64,000 nucleotides of DNA from Piscinibacter lacus (GTDB lineage Bacteria > Pseudomonadota > Gammaproteobacteria > Burkholderiales > Burkholderiaceae_C): positions 372,001-436,000 of the forward strand of contig NZ_JAERRA010000002.1 in assembly GCF_016735685.1 (NCBI RefSeq). The letters run 5' to 3'. The notes under the pieces were generated by a model. It worked only from the letters and a program-made list of their open reading frames with translations, searched no databases and had not been told where the DNA came from. A program made the position numbers and the translations under genes. This document shows positions 47,050-57,386 of the stretch, in pieces (position 1 is the stretch's first letter; each line of letters starts with the position of its first letter).

Positions 47050-48072
47050 ATGCCCGGACGCATCCCCATGGCGGGCAGGCGGGCCGTCCTCGGCCTGCTG
47101 CTGGCCCTGCCCCTGGCCGCCGCGCAAGCGGCCGATATCAGCCTGCTCAACGTCAGCTACGACGTCTCGCGCGAGTTCTACAAGGACTACAACGCCGCCT
47201 TCGCCGCCCACTGGCAGAAGACGAGCGGCGAGGTGCTGACGCTCAAGCAGTCGCACGGTGGCAGCAGCAAGCAGGCGCGCAGCGTGGCCGAGGGCCTGGA
47301 GGCCGATGTCATCACGATGAACCAGGCCAATGACATCGACATCCTGCACGACCGCGGTGGCCTGATCCCGGCGGACTGGGCCAAGCGCCTGCCGAACAAC
47401 AGTGCGCCGACGACCTCGGTCTCGGTGATCCTGGTGCGCAAGGGCAATCCGCTGAAGATCCTGGACTGGACGGACCTGGGCCGCAGTGGGGTCTCGGTGA
47501 TCATTCCGAATCCCAAGACCTCGGGCAACGGCCGCTACACCTACCTGGCCGCCTGGGGTGCGGCGCTGAAGAACGGCGTGTCGCCGGCGGCGGCGCAGGC
47601 CCTGGCCGAGCGCATCTTCCGCAATGTGCCGGTACTCGACGGCGGCGGACGGGGTGCGACGACGACCTTCGCGCAGCGCAAGATCGGCGATGCGCTGGTG
47701 ACCTTCGAGAGCGAGGTGCCGCTGATCCAGCGCGAGTTCGGCGACGACTTCGACGTGATCTACCCGCGGTGGACCGTGCTGGCCGAGAACCCGGTGTCGG
47801 TGGTGGACAAGGTCGTCGACAAGCGTGGCACCCGCAAGCAGGCCGAGGCCTATCTGCGCCATCTGTGGTCGCCCGAGGGCCAGACGATCGCCGCGAAGCA
47901 TGCGCTGCGCCCGCGCGATCCGAAGGTGCTGGCCGCGTACGCCAAGGCCTTCCCCAAGGTGGGCACCTTCACGATCGACGAGGTCTTCGGCGGCTGGAAG
48001 AAGGCGCAGAAGGACCACTTCGACGACGGGGGCCTGTACGACCAGGTGATCCTGCGCGCCAAGCAGAAGTGA
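47050..48072 (+). CDS. Second sulfate/thiosulfate-binding protein
   Basis: A 340-residue paralogue of the preceding Sbp with a signal peptide ending in LPLAAAQA. It shares SLLNVSYDVSREFYKDYN, KQSHGGSSKQARSVAEGLEADV and PNPKTSGNGRYTYLAAW. In the ligand-site region it has ALVTFESEVPLIQREFG where Sbp has WENEA. As far as I recall, FESEV is the form found in thiosulfate-binding CysP, so this copy may prefer thiosulfate. GAGG six bases before the ATG at 47050 decided the start; a GTG at 47038 overlapping the sbp stop is an alternative. CysT follows 7 bp later. Confidence 0.9.
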   Translation: MPGRIPMAGRRAVLGLLLALPLAAAQAADISLLNVSYDVSREFYKDYNAAFAAHWQKTSGEVLTLKQSHGGSSKQARSVAEGLEADVITMNQANDIDILHDRGGLIPADWAKRLPNNSAPTTSVSVILVRKGNPLKILDWTDLGRSGVSVIIPNPKTSGNGRYTYLAAWGAALKNGVSPAAAQALAERIFRNVPVLDGGGRGATTTFAQRKIGDALVTFESEVPLIQREFGDDFDVIYPRWTVLAENPVSVVDKVVDKRGTRKQAEAYLRHLWSPEGQTIAAKHALRPRDPKVLAAYAKAFPKVGTFTIDEVFGGWKKAQKDHFDDGGLYDQVILRAKQK

Positions 48073-48079
48073 GTCCCGG

Positions 48080-48913
48080 ATGATCTTCTCGCGCACCCTG
48101 CTCAAGCGTCACACCGTGCTGCCGGGCTTCGACCTGGCGCTGGGCTTCACCGTGCTCTACCTGAGCTTCATCGTGCTGATTCCGCTGAGCGCGGCCTTCC
48201 TGAAGACCGCGACCATGACCTGGCCGGCCTTCTGGGACACGGTCAGCTCGCCGCGGGTGGTGGCGTCCTACAAGCTGACCTTCGGCGCCTCGCTGGCGGG
48301 GGCGCTGCTCAATGCCTTCTTCGGCCTGATCGTGGCCTGGGTGCTGGTGCGCTACGAGTTCCCGCTCAAGCGCATCGTCGATGCGCTGGTGGACCTGCCC
48401 TTCGCGCTGCCGACCGCGGTGGCCGGCATCGCGCTGACGGCGCTGTATGCCGAGAACGGCTGGATCGGCCAGTGGCTGCCTTTCAAGGTCAGCTTCACGC
48501 CGCTGGGGGTGTTCGTGGCCCTGACCTTCATCGGCCTGCCCTTCGTCGTGCGCACGCTGCAGCCGGTGCTGGAGGACTTGAGCCGCGAGCTGGAGGAGGC
48601 GGCCGCCACGCTGGGTGCGAGCCGCTGGCAGACCTTCCGCCACGTGATCTTCCCCATCCTGTCGCCGGCCCTTCTCACCGGCTTCGCGCTGGCCTTCGCC
48701 CGCGCCCTGGGGGAGTACGGCAGCGTGATCTTCATCGCCGGCAACATGCCGATGGTCAGCGAGATCACACCCCTGCTGATCATCACCAAGCTGGAGCAGT
48801 ATGACTACGCCGGCGCCACGGCCATCGCGGTGGTGATGCTGGTCACCGCCTTCACGCTGCTGCTGGCCATCAACGGCCTGCAGGCCTGGACCCGCGCCCG
48901 CCAGGGTCGCTGA
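48080..48913 (+). CDS. cysT: Sulfate ABC transporter permease CysT
   Basis: Inner-membrane permease (277 residues, about six helices) of the CysTWA importer. The cytoplasmic EAA loop that couples to the ATPase is [24 protein letters not shown]. Other family-typical stretches are [20 protein letters not shown] and [42 protein letters not shown]. It is 7 bp after the second binding-protein gene and 110 bp before cysW, a gap with no gene or terminator. Also called CysU. Confidence 0.96.
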   Translation: MIFSRTLLKRHTVLPGFDLALGFTVLYLSFIVLIPLSAAFLKTATMTWPAFWDTVSSPRVVASYKLTFGASLAGALLNAFFGLIVAWVLVRYEFPLKRIVDALVDLPFALPTAVAGIALTALYAENGWIGQWLPFKVSFTPLGVFVALTFIGLPFVVRTLQPVLEDLSRELEEAAATLGASRWQTFRHVIFPILSPALLTGFALAFARALGEYGSVIFIAGNMPMVSEITPLLIITKLEQYDYAGATAIAVVMLVTAFTLLLAINGLQAWTRARQGR

Positions 48914-49023
48914 CGGCCTTTCCCAGAGCGGCTCCGGCCGCTTCCTCTCCAGCGGACGACGTCTGCAGCCCGGCCGAGCCGGACCCGCGCTGCCCGCTGG
49001 AGGGCCACCTTCCCACCCTCATC

Positions 49024-49980
49024 ATGACGGCCCCCACCCTGACCCCATCCCCCTTCCGGGAGAGCACCCACGAGCCCCCCTGGGTGCGTCGGCTCCTGAT
49101 CGGCGCGGCCCTGGCCTTCCTCACCTTCTTCCTCTTCGTTCCGCTGACCATCGTCTTCTTCGAGGCCTTCAAGAAAGGCGTCGAGGTCTATCTGGCGGCG
49201 GTCACCGAGCCCGACGCCCTGTCGGCCATCCGGCTCACCTTGATTGCCGCGGCGATCAGCGTGCCGCTGAACCTGGTCTTCGGCGTGGCGGCGGCCTGGT
49301 GCATCGCCAAGTTCGATTTCCGCGGCAAGAACCTGCTGCTGACGCTGATCGACCTGCCTTTCAGCGTGAGTCCGGTGATCTCCGGCCTGATCTATGTGCT
49401 GATCTTCGGCCTGCAGGGCTGGTTCGGCGAGTGGCTGCGCGACCATGACCTGAAGGTCATCTTTGCCCTCCCCGGCATCGTGCTGGCCACCACCTTCGTG
49501 ACCTTTCCCTTCATCGCCCGCGAGCTGATCCCGCTGATGCAGGCCCAGGGCATCGAGCAGGAGGAGGCCGCCCGCGTGCTGGGGGCCAACGGCTGGCAGA
49601 TCTTCTGGCGCGTGACGCTGCCCAATGTGAAGTGGGCGCTGCTCTACGGCGTGATCCTGTGCAACGCCCGGGCGATGGGCGAGTTCGGTGCCGTCAGCGT
49701 GGTCTCGGGCCACATCCGCGGCGAGACCAACACCATGCCGCTGCACATTGAGATCCTCTACAACGAATACCAGTTCGCGGCCGCTTTCGCGGTGGCTTCG
49801 CTGCTGGCCGGCCTGGCCCTGGTCACGCTGGTGCTGAAGTACGTGGTCGAGCAGCGGGTGAAGGCCGAGGTGCGCGGCACCGGCGCGCTGGCCCCGGAGC
49901 CCCTCGCGGCGGCACCGTCCCCGGCATCGACCCCCGCATCCCCCCGCCCGGCCCGTGTGCCCGGCGTTCACGGAGTCTGA
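49024..49980 (+). CDS. cysW: Sulfate ABC transporter permease CysW
   Basis: Second permease of the sulfate importer, 318 residues, with about six helices. The EAA loop is [25 protein letters not shown]; the conserved [44 protein letters not shown] stretch identifies CysW. The N-terminus carries a short soluble leader before helix 1. A Pro/Ala-rich C-terminal tail of about 30 residues (from about 288) extends beyond the last helix and is not typical. cysA begins 1 bp after its stop. Confidence 0.96.
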   Translation: MTAPTLTPSPFRESTHEPPWVRRLLIGAALAFLTFFLFVPLTIVFFEAFKKGVEVYLAAVTEPDALSAIRLTLIAAAISVPLNLVFGVAAAWCIAKFDFRGKNLLLTLIDLPFSVSPVISGLIYVLIFGLQGWFGEWLRDHDLKVIFALPGIVLATTFVTFPFIARELIPLMQAQGIEQEEAARVLGANGWQIFWRVTLPNVKWALLYGVILCNARAMGEFGAVSVVSGHIRGETNTMPLHIEILYNEYQFAAAFAVASLLAGLALVTLVLKYVVEQRVKAEVRGTGALAPEPLAAAPSPASTPASPRPARVPGVHGV

Positions 49981-49981
49981 G

Positions 49982-51007
<1,026 letters not shown>

Positions 51008-51024
51008 GCCGCCGAGTGGCCGGC

Positions 51025-51963
51025 CTAGATCTCGATTGGATCGCCGGCCATGGAGCGCTCGACCAGCTTGCGGTTCAGCGTCGGGGCGAAGGACTCGATG
51101 AAATCGTAGGCAAAGCCGCGCAGCCAGCTACCACGGCGCACGGCAAGGCGGGTGAGGTTGATCTCGAACAAATGGCGTGCATCGATCGCACGCAGACTGC
51201 GGTCTCGTTCCTCGTCGTAGGCAATCGAGGCCACGATGCCCACGCCGAGGCCCAGCTCGACATAGGTCTTGATGACGTCAGCATCCATCGCGCTCAGCAC
51301 GACGTCTGGCACCAGGCCGGCAACACGGAAGGCTTCATCGATGTGGGCCCGGCCGGTGTAGCCCGGCTCGTAGGTGATGATGGGGAAGGCCACCAGTTGC
51401 TCCAGCGAGACCGGTTCATGGCTTTGCAGCAGGGGATGCTGCGGTGGCACGATGAGGCTGTGCGTCCAGCGGTAGCAGGGCAAGGCCACGAGCTGGTCGT
51501 ACTGGGCGAGGGCCTCGGTGGCCACGCCGATGTCGGCTTCGCCCGACAAGAGCATCTGGGCCACTTGTTTGGGCGAGCCCTGGTGCATGGTCAGGCTCAC
51601 CTGGGGATAAAGCTTGCGGAAGTCGCGCACTGCGGTGGGCAGGGCGTAGCGTGCCTGGGAGTGGGTGGCTGCGATCGACAGGCGGCCGGTGGTGACGGCG
51701 GTGAAGTCCTCGGCGACCCGCTTGAGGTTCTCGGCCTCGAGCAACAGGCGCTCGACCACTGGAAGCAAGGCTTCGCCGGGCGGCGTCAGCTTGGTCAGGC
51801 GCTTGCCGGCGCGTACGAAGATCTCGAAACCGAGCTCACCCTCCAGATCGCGGATCTGCCGGCTGATGCCGGGCTGCGAGAGGTGCAGGAGCTGGGCGAC
51901 CTCGGTCAGGTTGTAGCCCGACCGAGCCGTCTCGCGTACGGCGCGGAGCTGTTGGAAGTTCAT
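51025..51963 (-). CDS. cysB: LysR-type regulator CysB
   Basis: Activator of sulfate assimilation genes, controlled in enteric bacteria by N-acetylserine or O-acetylserine and by sulfide. The 312-residue product starts MNFQQLRAVRETARSGYNLTEVAQLLHLSQPGISRQIRDLEGELG, the CysB-specific helix-turn-helix, and the effector domain contains IAATHSQARYALPTAVRDFRKLYPQVSLTMHQGSP and ITYEPGYTGRAHIDEAF, all typical. The position next to the sulfate import operon supports the assignment and suggests it activates the promoter before sbp. The upstream 129 bp (51964-52092) should contain its own promoter; none was clear enough to name. Confidence 0.95.
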   Translation of the reverse strand: MNFQQLRAVRETARSGYNLTEVAQLLHLSQPGISRQIRDLEGELGFEIFVRAGKRLTKLTPPGEALLPVVERLLLEAENLKRVAEDFTAVTTGRLSIAATHSQARYALPTAVRDFRKLYPQVSLTMHQGSPKQVAQMLLSGEADIGVATEALAQYDQLVALPCYRWTHSLIVPPQHPLLQSHEPVSLEQLVAFPIITYEPGYTGRAHIDEAFRVAGLVPDVVLSAMDADVIKTYVELGLGVGIVASIAYDEERDRSLRAIDARHLFEINLTRLAVRRGSWLRGFAYDFIESFAPTLNRKLVERSMAGDPIEI

Positions 51964-52092
51964 AAGGCAATCGCTGCGCGGAGGCGCGGCTCAGGAAGCC
52001 TCGATTCTTTGGGTCGCGACTCAGAAAGCGAACCAATATCTACGCCTTAGCTCCGGCGAAAACTGCATAAGGAAGGGCCCCCAGCCTGCGCC

Positions 52093-52578
52093 TCAGTCCC
52101 CCAGGGACACCGCCCCCAGCGCCTCCCCCGGCCGGCGGCGGGCTGCGGCGCGCAGCAGTTCGCCGCTGAGCGTGTAGTGCGCGGCGGCGTCCACCGGCAA
52201 CATGTTCTCGACCGAGAAGCTGCCGCCTTCGAACACGGGCAGCACGCTGTAGCCGTAGAGCTGTCCGGGCAGCAGCTCCTTGCCGTGCTCGCGCAGGGCG
52301 TAGACGAGGCCGGGCAGGAACCATTCGTCCTGGGCCTCGGGATCGGACAGGCGGGCGCGGAAGGCGGCCGGGCTGTCGGCCACCTGCTCCAGGTCGCCGC
52401 TGGCGGTGCTGAGCCACCAGACGCTGCCGGCCGGGGTGAGCACGAAGACGTCGCCGATCACGCTGGCCATCAGGGGCTGCCAGGCCTCGCCCAGGCGCCA
52501 GGCCCAGGCGCTGCGCAGGGCTTGCAGGCCTTCGGCGTCGAGGAGATGCAGCAGCTCGGGGGCGGGGTGGGAGCGCAC
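52093..52578 (-). CDS. DUF1851 (T6SS immunity Tdi1-like) domain protein
   Basis: A 161-residue cytoplasmic protein. The pattern VFVLTPAGSVWWLSTASGDLEQVADSPAAF ... EWFLPGLVYALREHGKELLPGQLYGYSVLPVFEGGSFSVENMLPVD matches the DUF1851 family, whose best-studied member is the Agrobacterium type VI immunity protein Tdi1. No type VI effector or secretion gene is adjacent; the neighbours are a small membrane protein and nagZ. Many DUF1851 proteins are orphans with unknown roles, so an immunity function should not be assumed. It ends the leftward gene series here, converging on nothing for 129 bp before cysB. Confidence 0.78.
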   Translation of the reverse strand: MRSHPAPELLHLLDAEGLQALRSAWAWRLGEAWQPLMASVIGDVFVLTPAGSVWWLSTASGDLEQVADSPAAFRARLSDPEAQDEWFLPGLVYALREHGKELLPGQLYGYSVLPVFEGGSFSVENMLPVDAAAHYTLSGELLRAAARRRPGEALGAVSLGD

Positions 52579-52585
52579 CGCTGGG

Positions 52586-52894
52586 TCAGGCCGCCGCGGG
52601 GGCAGCCTCGTGGATCAGCGGGGCGAGCAGCATGCCCAGGGCCGCGGCAGCCAGCCAGGCGCCGATACGCAGCAGCAGCGCGCGGTCGAGGCGGCCACCG
52701 GGAGATGCGCCCGGGCCCAGGCCGAGCACGAAGAGGTGGGCCGGGAGGGCGACCAGCAGCAAGGTGGCGACGATCAGCTCGACCTGGCCCGCGCTGGCCG
52801 GGCCACCGCCGAAGCGGGCCCAGAGCAGGGGCCAGCTCAGAGCCGAGAACAGGCCGGCCAGGGCGGCGCGGAAGGGGGTGGGCTGCAGCGTCAT
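52586..52894 (-). CDS. Small integral membrane protein of unknown function
   Basis: A 102-residue hydrophobic protein with three likely membrane helices (about residues 8-26, 36-58 and 72-93). No known domain is recognised. The start was set at the ATG at 52894 (MTLQPTPF); the open frame continues upstream as Arg/Pro-rich low-complexity sequence that overlaps nagZ. It lies 7 bp before the DUF1851 gene and 35 bp after nagZ on the same strand, so all three are probably co-transcribed. Confidence 0.6.
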   Translation of the reverse strand: MTLQPTPFRAALAGLFSALSWPLLWARFGGGPASAGQVELIVATLLLVALPAHLFVLGLGPGASPGGRLDRALLLRIGAWLAAAALGMLLAPLIHEAAPAAA

Positions 52895-52929
52895 GGTCAG
52901 GGGCTTCGGGACGAGGGGGGGTCGGCGCC

Positions 52930-54030
52930 TCAGGGCAGGCGGTCCAGCGCGCTCAGGTAGACCGGGTGCTGCATCAGCTCGTCCCAGGGCAGCGGGGCGG
53001 TCTGGGGCAGCAGGTCGAGGCGGCGGGCCTCGCTGTCGGGCTGGGGCTGCCAGGTGCCGGCGGCGGCGGCGGCCTGCAGGCCGTCGAGCAGTTCGTCGAC
53101 GGCGCGCCCGCCGTCGAGCGACTGGTTGCACAGCAGGACCATGTCGCAGCCGGCCTGCAGGGCGAGGACGGCGGCTTCGGTGTAGCTCAGCTCGGCGCCG
53201 CCCCGCACGCCGGGCACGCGGCGGGCGCCGGCCATGCTGAGGTCGTCGCTGAAGATGGCGCCGGTGAAGCCCAGGCGCTCGCGCAGCACGTCTTGCAGCC
53301 AGACCTCGGAGAAGCCGGCCGGCCGGGCATCGACCTTGGGGTAGATGACATGGGCCGGCATCACGCTTTGCAGCGCGGGGCCGAGCCAGCCATAGGGCTT
53401 GGCGCAGTCGCCGAGGATGGCCTTGAGGCTGCGCCGGTCGACCGGCACCTCGGTATGCGAATCGGCCGCCACGAAGCCGTGGCCGGGGAAGTGCTTGCCG
53501 CAGCTCGCCATGCCCGCCAGCAGCAGGCCGTGCATGAGGCTGCGCGCCAGCAGGGTGACGACGCGCGGATCGCGGTGGAAGGCGCGGTCGCCGATCACGC
53601 CGCTGGGGCCGTGGTCCAGGTCCAGCACGGGGGTGAAGCTGAAGTCCACGCCGCAGGCGCGCAGCTCGGCGGCCAGCACGTAGCCGCAGGCGGTGGCGGC
53701 CTCGGTGGCGGCCATCACGCCGGCGCCCTCGCCGCCCTTGCCGTCCTGCGCCCAGCGTTCGCCCAGGGCGCGCATGGGCGGCAGCGGGGTGAAGCCGTCG
53801 GTGCGGAAGCGCTGCACGCGGCCACCTTCATGGTCGACGGCGATCAGCACATCGGGGCGCTCGGCCTTGATGGCGGCGCACAGCTCGGTGAGCTGGGCGC
53901 GGTCCTGCCAGTTGCGGGCGAAGAGGATGAGGCCGCCGGTCAGCGGATGGCGCAGGCGGCGGCGGTCGTCGGCGCCGAGCGTGGTGCCGGCGATGTCGAG
54001 GACGACGGGGGCGTGGAGGGCTTCGGTCAT
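52930..54030 (-). CDS. nagZ: Beta-N-acetylhexosaminidase NagZ
   Basis: Cytoplasmic glycoside hydrolase family 3 enzyme that removes N-acetylglucosamine from anhydro-muropeptides in peptidoglycan recycling. The 366-residue product has VAVDHEGG-type ([15 protein letters not shown]), [17 protein letters not shown], the catalytic-loop KHFPGHG (179-185) with the His of the Asp-His dyad, and the nucleophile Asp in [11 protein letters not shown] (262/263). The start at the ATG at 54030 ([15 protein letters not shown]) was taken as the family-typical N-terminus. Downstream of acpS by 35 bp. Confidence 0.95.
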   Translation of the reverse strand: MTEALHAPVVLDIAGTTLGADDRRRLRHPLTGGLILFARNWQDRAQLTELCAAIKAERPDVLIAVDHEGGRVQRFRTDGFTPLPPMRALGERWAQDGKGGEGAGVMAATEAATACGYVLAAELRACGVDFSFTPVLDLDHGPSGVIGDRAFHRDPRVVTLLARSLMHGLLLAGMASCGKHFPGHGFVAADSHTEVPVDRRSLKAILGDCAKPYGWLGPALQSVMPAHVIYPKVDARPAGFSEVWLQDVLRERLGFTGAIFSDDLSMAGARRVPGVRGGAELSYTEAAVLALQAGCDMVLLCNQSLDGGRAVDELLDGLQAAAAAGTWQPQPDSEARRLDLLPQTAPLPWDELMQHPVYLSALDRLP

Positions 54031-54065
54031 GGCGGGGTCCGGCGCCGCGGGCGGGGCGCGCAAGC

Positions 54066-54488
54066 TCAGGGAAGGGGTGGGGCGGCGGCGGCGGCCGGGT
54101 CGGTCTCGACGACGACGAAGGCGCAGGCCAGGTCGCCCTCGTCGGTCAAGGTGACATGGGCCTTCCAGCCGCGGGCGGCGAACCAGGGCGCCAGCGCGCC
54201 GCCCAGCACGATCTGCGGCGCGCCGGAGGGGCTGTTGAGCACCTGGCAGGCACGCCAGCTCATGGGATGGTGGATGCCCAGGCCGATGGCCTTGGAGAAG
54301 GCTTCCTTGCAGGCGAAGCGGGTCGCCAGGTAGCGCAGGCCGCGCAGCGGCACCTTGGCCGTGCGGGCGCGCCAGACGGCCAGCTCCTGCGGGCCGAGCA
54401 CCTTCTCGGCGAAGCGCTCGCCGCGCCGGTCGAGCGCGGCCTGCACGCGGCGGATGTCGCAGAGGTCGGTGCCGAGGCCGACGATCAT
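54066..54488 (-). CDS. acpS: Holo-[acyl-carrier-protein] synthase AcpS
   Basis: Transfers phosphopantetheine from CoA to acyl carrier protein. The 140-residue product has the Mg-binding Asp8 in [15 protein letters not shown] and the conserved [16 protein letters not shown] helix with the catalytic Glu. The C-terminus ([18 protein letters not shown]) is canonical, followed by a short Ala/Pro tail. The start is the ATG at 54488, at the usual beginning of the family, 19 bp after pdxJ; this pdxJ-acpS order is conserved in proteobacteria. Confidence 0.95.
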   Translation of the reverse strand: MIVGLGTDLCDIRRVQAALDRRGERFAEKVLGPQELAVWRARTAKVPLRGLRYLATRFACKEAFSKAIGLGIHHPMSWRACQVLNSPSGAPQIVLGGALAPWFAARGWKAHVTLTDEGDLACAFVVVETDPAAAAAPPLP

Positions 54489-54507
54489 GGCATCGATGCC
54501 GATCGGT

Positions 54508-55314
54508 TCAGCGCGCCGCGGCGCGGGCCTGGATGGCCTCGGCCTGGAAATCGCGGATGGCCTGGGCGAGGCCGACGAAGACGGCATGGCCCATCAGCGC
54601 ATGGCCGATGTGCAGCTCGGCCACCTCGGGCAGGGCGGCGATGACGGCGGTGCTGCTGGGCGCGTCCGGCGCCGGCCGGGTGGTGCCGGGCGACCACAAC
54701 GCCAGGCCGTGGCCAGCATGGGTGCGCAGGCCCAGGGCGCGGCCGCGTTGCAAGCCGGCATGCAGGCGGGCGCGCAGGCGGGCCATCTCGGCGGCGTCCT
54801 GCGCCCACCAGGCATTGGCATAGGCGCCGGTGTGCAGCTCGATGCAGGGCGCGCCGACCTCGGCCGCGGCCTCGATCTGCGCCGGATCGGCATCGATGAA
54901 GAGCGAGACGCGGCAGCCGGCCGCCGCCAGGCGGGCGCAAGCCTCGCGCAGCCGCGGCTTCTGGCCGGCCACCTCCAGCCCGCCTTCGGTGGTGACTTCC
55001 TGGCGGCGCTCGGGCACGAGGCAGACATGCTCGGGCCGGGTGCGCTCGATGATGTCCAGCATCTCGTCGGTGACGGCGGCCTCGAAGTTCAGCGGCGCGC
55101 GGATGAGCTGCTTGAGGCGGGCGACGTCCTCGTCGCGGATGTGGCGGCGGTCCTCGCGCAAGTGGAAGGTGATGATGTCCGCGCCCGCCTCCACCGCCAG
55201 CAGGGCGGCGGCCACCGGGTCGGGGAAGGGCCCGCCGCGCGCATTGCGCAGGGTGGCGACGTGGTCGATGTTGACGCCGAGCAGGGGGGCGTCGAGGGCC
55301 GGGGCGAAGATCAT
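54508..55314 (-). CDS. pdxJ: Pyridoxine 5'-phosphate synthase PdxJ
   Basis: Condenses 1-deoxyxylulose-5-phosphate with 3-amino-2-oxopropyl phosphate to make pyridoxine phosphate (vitamin B6). The 268-residue TIM barrel shows [90 protein letters not shown] and [16 protein letters not shown], all family signatures. The ATG at 55314 ([18 protein letters not shown]) was chosen; in-frame sequence upstream overlaps the recO end and is unconserved. An insertion (about 204-215, Pro/Ala-rich) is slightly unusual. Confidence 0.96.
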   Translation of the reverse strand: MIFAPALDAPLLGVNIDHVATLRNARGGPFPDPVAAALLAVEAGADIITFHLREDRRHIRDEDVARLKQLIRAPLNFEAAVTDEMLDIIERTRPEHVCLVPERRQEVTTEGGLEVAGQKPRLREACARLAAAGCRVSLFIDADPAQIEAAAEVGAPCIELHTGAYANAWWAQDAAEMARLRARLHAGLQRGRALGLRTHAGHGLALWSPGTTRPAPDAPSSTAVIAALPEVAELHIGHALMGHAVFVGLAQAIRDFQAEAIQARAAAR

Positions 55315-55381
55315 CGGGGGCGGGGCGCAGGAAGCGCGCGAGGCGCGAAGGACGGCGGGGGGCGCGGCATGCGCCGGGCCC

Positions 55382-56269
55382 TCAGGGGGCGGTGGCAAGG
55401 TCGGCCATCAGTTGCCGGGTGTGCAGGGGCCGGCCGCCGAGATGGTAGTGGAGCACCCCGCGCAGCAGCGGCCGCAGGGCCGGCGCGGCGCAGCCAGCTT
55501 GCAGGCGGGCGAAGGCGGCCTGCACCGCGGCGCCGGCCGGCGGCTCGATGCCGCCGAGCTGGGGGGCCAGGGCCTGGAGGGCGGCTTCCAGCGCGCACCA
55601 CTGCGCGGCCGGCAGCGCGGGCGGCGCGCGTTCGGGGCCTTCGTCGCCGGGCGGCAGCAGCACCAGGCCGGCTTCGGGCCGCAGGGCGGCGGGTTGCGCG
55701 GGATCGGCATCGGCCAGCGGGCGCTGGCGCAGGGTGTCATGGTCCAGCGCCGGCAGCAGGCCCAGCTCGCGCAGCAGCAGCAGCTCGAAAGCGCGCAGCA
55801 GCGGGGCCAGCGGCGGCGTGGGCCGTTCGCCGAGGGCGGCCACCGTCAGCGCATAGGCATCGAACAGCCGGGGGTGCGGGTCGTGGCGCGGCAGCAGCTT
55901 GAGCAGCAGCTCGTTCAGGTAGAAGCCGGCCAGCAGGGCCTGGCCCTGGGGCAGCGGCGGGCCGCCGGCCCATTCGGCGCTCTTGAGCGGCAGCACTTCG
56001 CCGCCCTCCTCCTGCGCGTCCAGCGGCTGCGGCTTGCGCCGGCCGTGCACGACCAGCAGGCGCTGCAGCGGCAGCAGCACGGTGCGGAAGTTGGAGTGCG
56101 GCCGCTTGGCGCCCTTGGCAACCAGCACGACGCGGCCCTCGTCGCGGCCGAGCAGGTCGAGGATGAGGCTGGATTCGCTCCAGTCATGGCGATGCAGCAA
56201 GTAGGCCGGCTGCGGTGGCGCCGCGCGCGGCGCGCTGCGCGCGCGGCCGGAGGCGGCGGCCGGGCTCAT
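55382..56269 (-). CDS. recO: DNA repair protein RecO
   Basis: RecF-pathway mediator that helps load RecA on single-stranded DNA. The 295-residue product has an N-terminal OB fold ([51 protein letters not shown]) and a helical C-terminal domain ([34 protein letters not shown] ...). No Cys4 zinc site is apparent, as in many proteobacterial RecO proteins. The ATG at 56269 starts an Ala/Arg leader of about 22 residues before the OB fold. It lies 22 bp after era, as usual. Confidence 0.93.
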   Translation of the reverse strand: MSPAAASGRARSAPRAAPPQPAYLLHRHDWSESSLILDLLGRDEGRVVLVAKGAKRPHSNFRTVLLPLQRLLVVHGRRKPQPLDAQEEGGEVLPLKSAEWAGGPPLPQGQALLAGFYLNELLLKLLPRHDPHPRLFDAYALTVAALGERPTPPLAPLLRAFELLLLRELGLLPALDHDTLRQRPLADADPAQPAALRPEAGLVLLPPGDEGPERAPPALPAAQWCALEAALQALAPQLGGIEPPAGAAVQAAFARLQAGCAAPALRPLLRGVLHYHLGGRPLHTRQLMADLATAP

Positions 56270-56291
56270 GCGCGGGGGCCGGGCCGGCGGC

Positions 56292-57374
56292 TCACTCGTA
56301 GCCGTAGGCGCGCAGGCGGGCCTCGTCGTCGGCCCAGCCGGAGCGCACCTGCACCCACAGCTCCAGGAAGACCTTGGTCCCGAGCAGGCGCTCCAGCTCG
56401 ACCCGCGCCTCGGTGCCGATGCGCTTGAGGCGCTCGCCGCCATCGCCGATGACCATGCCCTTGTGCGCATCGCGCTCGACGACGATGGACGCGGCGATGC
56501 GGTGCATCGGCGTGCCATCGGCCTTGGGCGCGGCCTCCTCGAACTTCTCGATCACGACGGTCGAGGTGTAGGGCAGCTCGTCGCCGGTCAGGCGGAAGAG
56601 CTTCTCGCGGATCAGCTCGGCGACCAGGAAGCGCTCGCTGCGGTCGGTCAGCGCGTCCTCCTCGTGCAGCCAGGCCTGCTCGGGCAGGTAGGGCGTGAGG
56701 ATGGCGAGCAGGCGCTCGATGTCGGATTCGCGCGTGGCCGACATGGGGATGAATTCGGCAAAGGCATGGCGCGCCTGCATGCCCTGCAGCCAGGGCAGCA
56801 GCTCCTGGCGGCGGGTGATCTTGTCGAGCTTGTTGGCCACCAGCACGACCGGCGTGCCGGCCGGCATCAGGGCCAGCACCTTGGCATCGGCGGCATCGAA
56901 GCGGCCGGCCTCGACCAGGAAGAGCACCAGGTCGACATCCTCGACCGCCGCCTGCACCTGCTTGTTGAGCTTGCGGTTCAGCGCAGCGGTGCCGCGCACG
57001 ATGTGCTCGGTCTGGAAACCCGGCGTGTCGACGAAGACGAACTGCGCGCCGCCGGTGGCCGCCGTGCCCACGGTGCGGATGCCGGTGATGCGGTGGCGCG
57101 TGGTCTGCGCCTTGCGCGAGGTGATGCTGACCTTCTGCCCGACCAGCGCATTCAGCAGCGTGGACTTGCCGACATTGGGCCGGCCGACGATGGCCAGATG
57201 GCCGCAGCGGGTGGGCACCGGCGCCCCGGCGGCGCCGCCGGCCTTGGGCGCGCCGAAGGCGGCGGCGAGCACGTCGGCGGTGGGATCGGGCGCATCCTGC
57301 CCGGGCAGCGCCTCGTCGGGCGGCGCGTCCTCGGGCAGCACGTCGTCGGGCAGGTCGTCAGGGGTGGGGCTCAT
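56292..57374 (-). CDS. era: GTPase Era with acidic N-terminal extension
   Basis: Essential GTPase acting in 30S ribosome maturation and 16S rRNA binding. The 360-residue product is about 60 longer than E. coli Era; the extra is an Asp/Pro/Glu-rich N-terminal tail (1-55) before the G domain. G1 is GRPNVGKST (64-72), the switch includes [10 protein letters not shown]3 is DTPGF, G4 is NKLD and G5 is SAT. The C-terminal KH domain has the [29 protein letters not shown] motif. The family ends at [18 protein letters not shown]. rnc lies 12 bp upstream. Confidence 0.96.
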   Translation of the reverse strand: MSPTPDDLPDDVLPEDAPPDEALPGQDAPDPTADVLAAAFGAPKAGGAAGAPVPTRCGHLAIVGRPNVGKSTLLNALVGQKVSITSRKAQTTRHRITGIRTVGTAATGGAQFVFVDTPGFQTEHIVRGTAALNRKLNKQVQAAVEDVDLVLFLVEAGRFDAADAKVLALMPAGTPVVLVANKLDKITRRQELLPWLQGMQARHAFAEFIPMSATRESDIERLLAILTPYLPEQAWLHEEDALTDRSERFLVAELIREKLFRLTGDELPYTSTVVIEKFEEAAPKADGTPMHRIAASIVVERDAHKGMVIGDGGERLKRIGTEARVELERLLGTKVFLELWVQVRSGWADDEARLRAYGYE

Positions 57375-57386
57375 GGGGCGGCGGGC

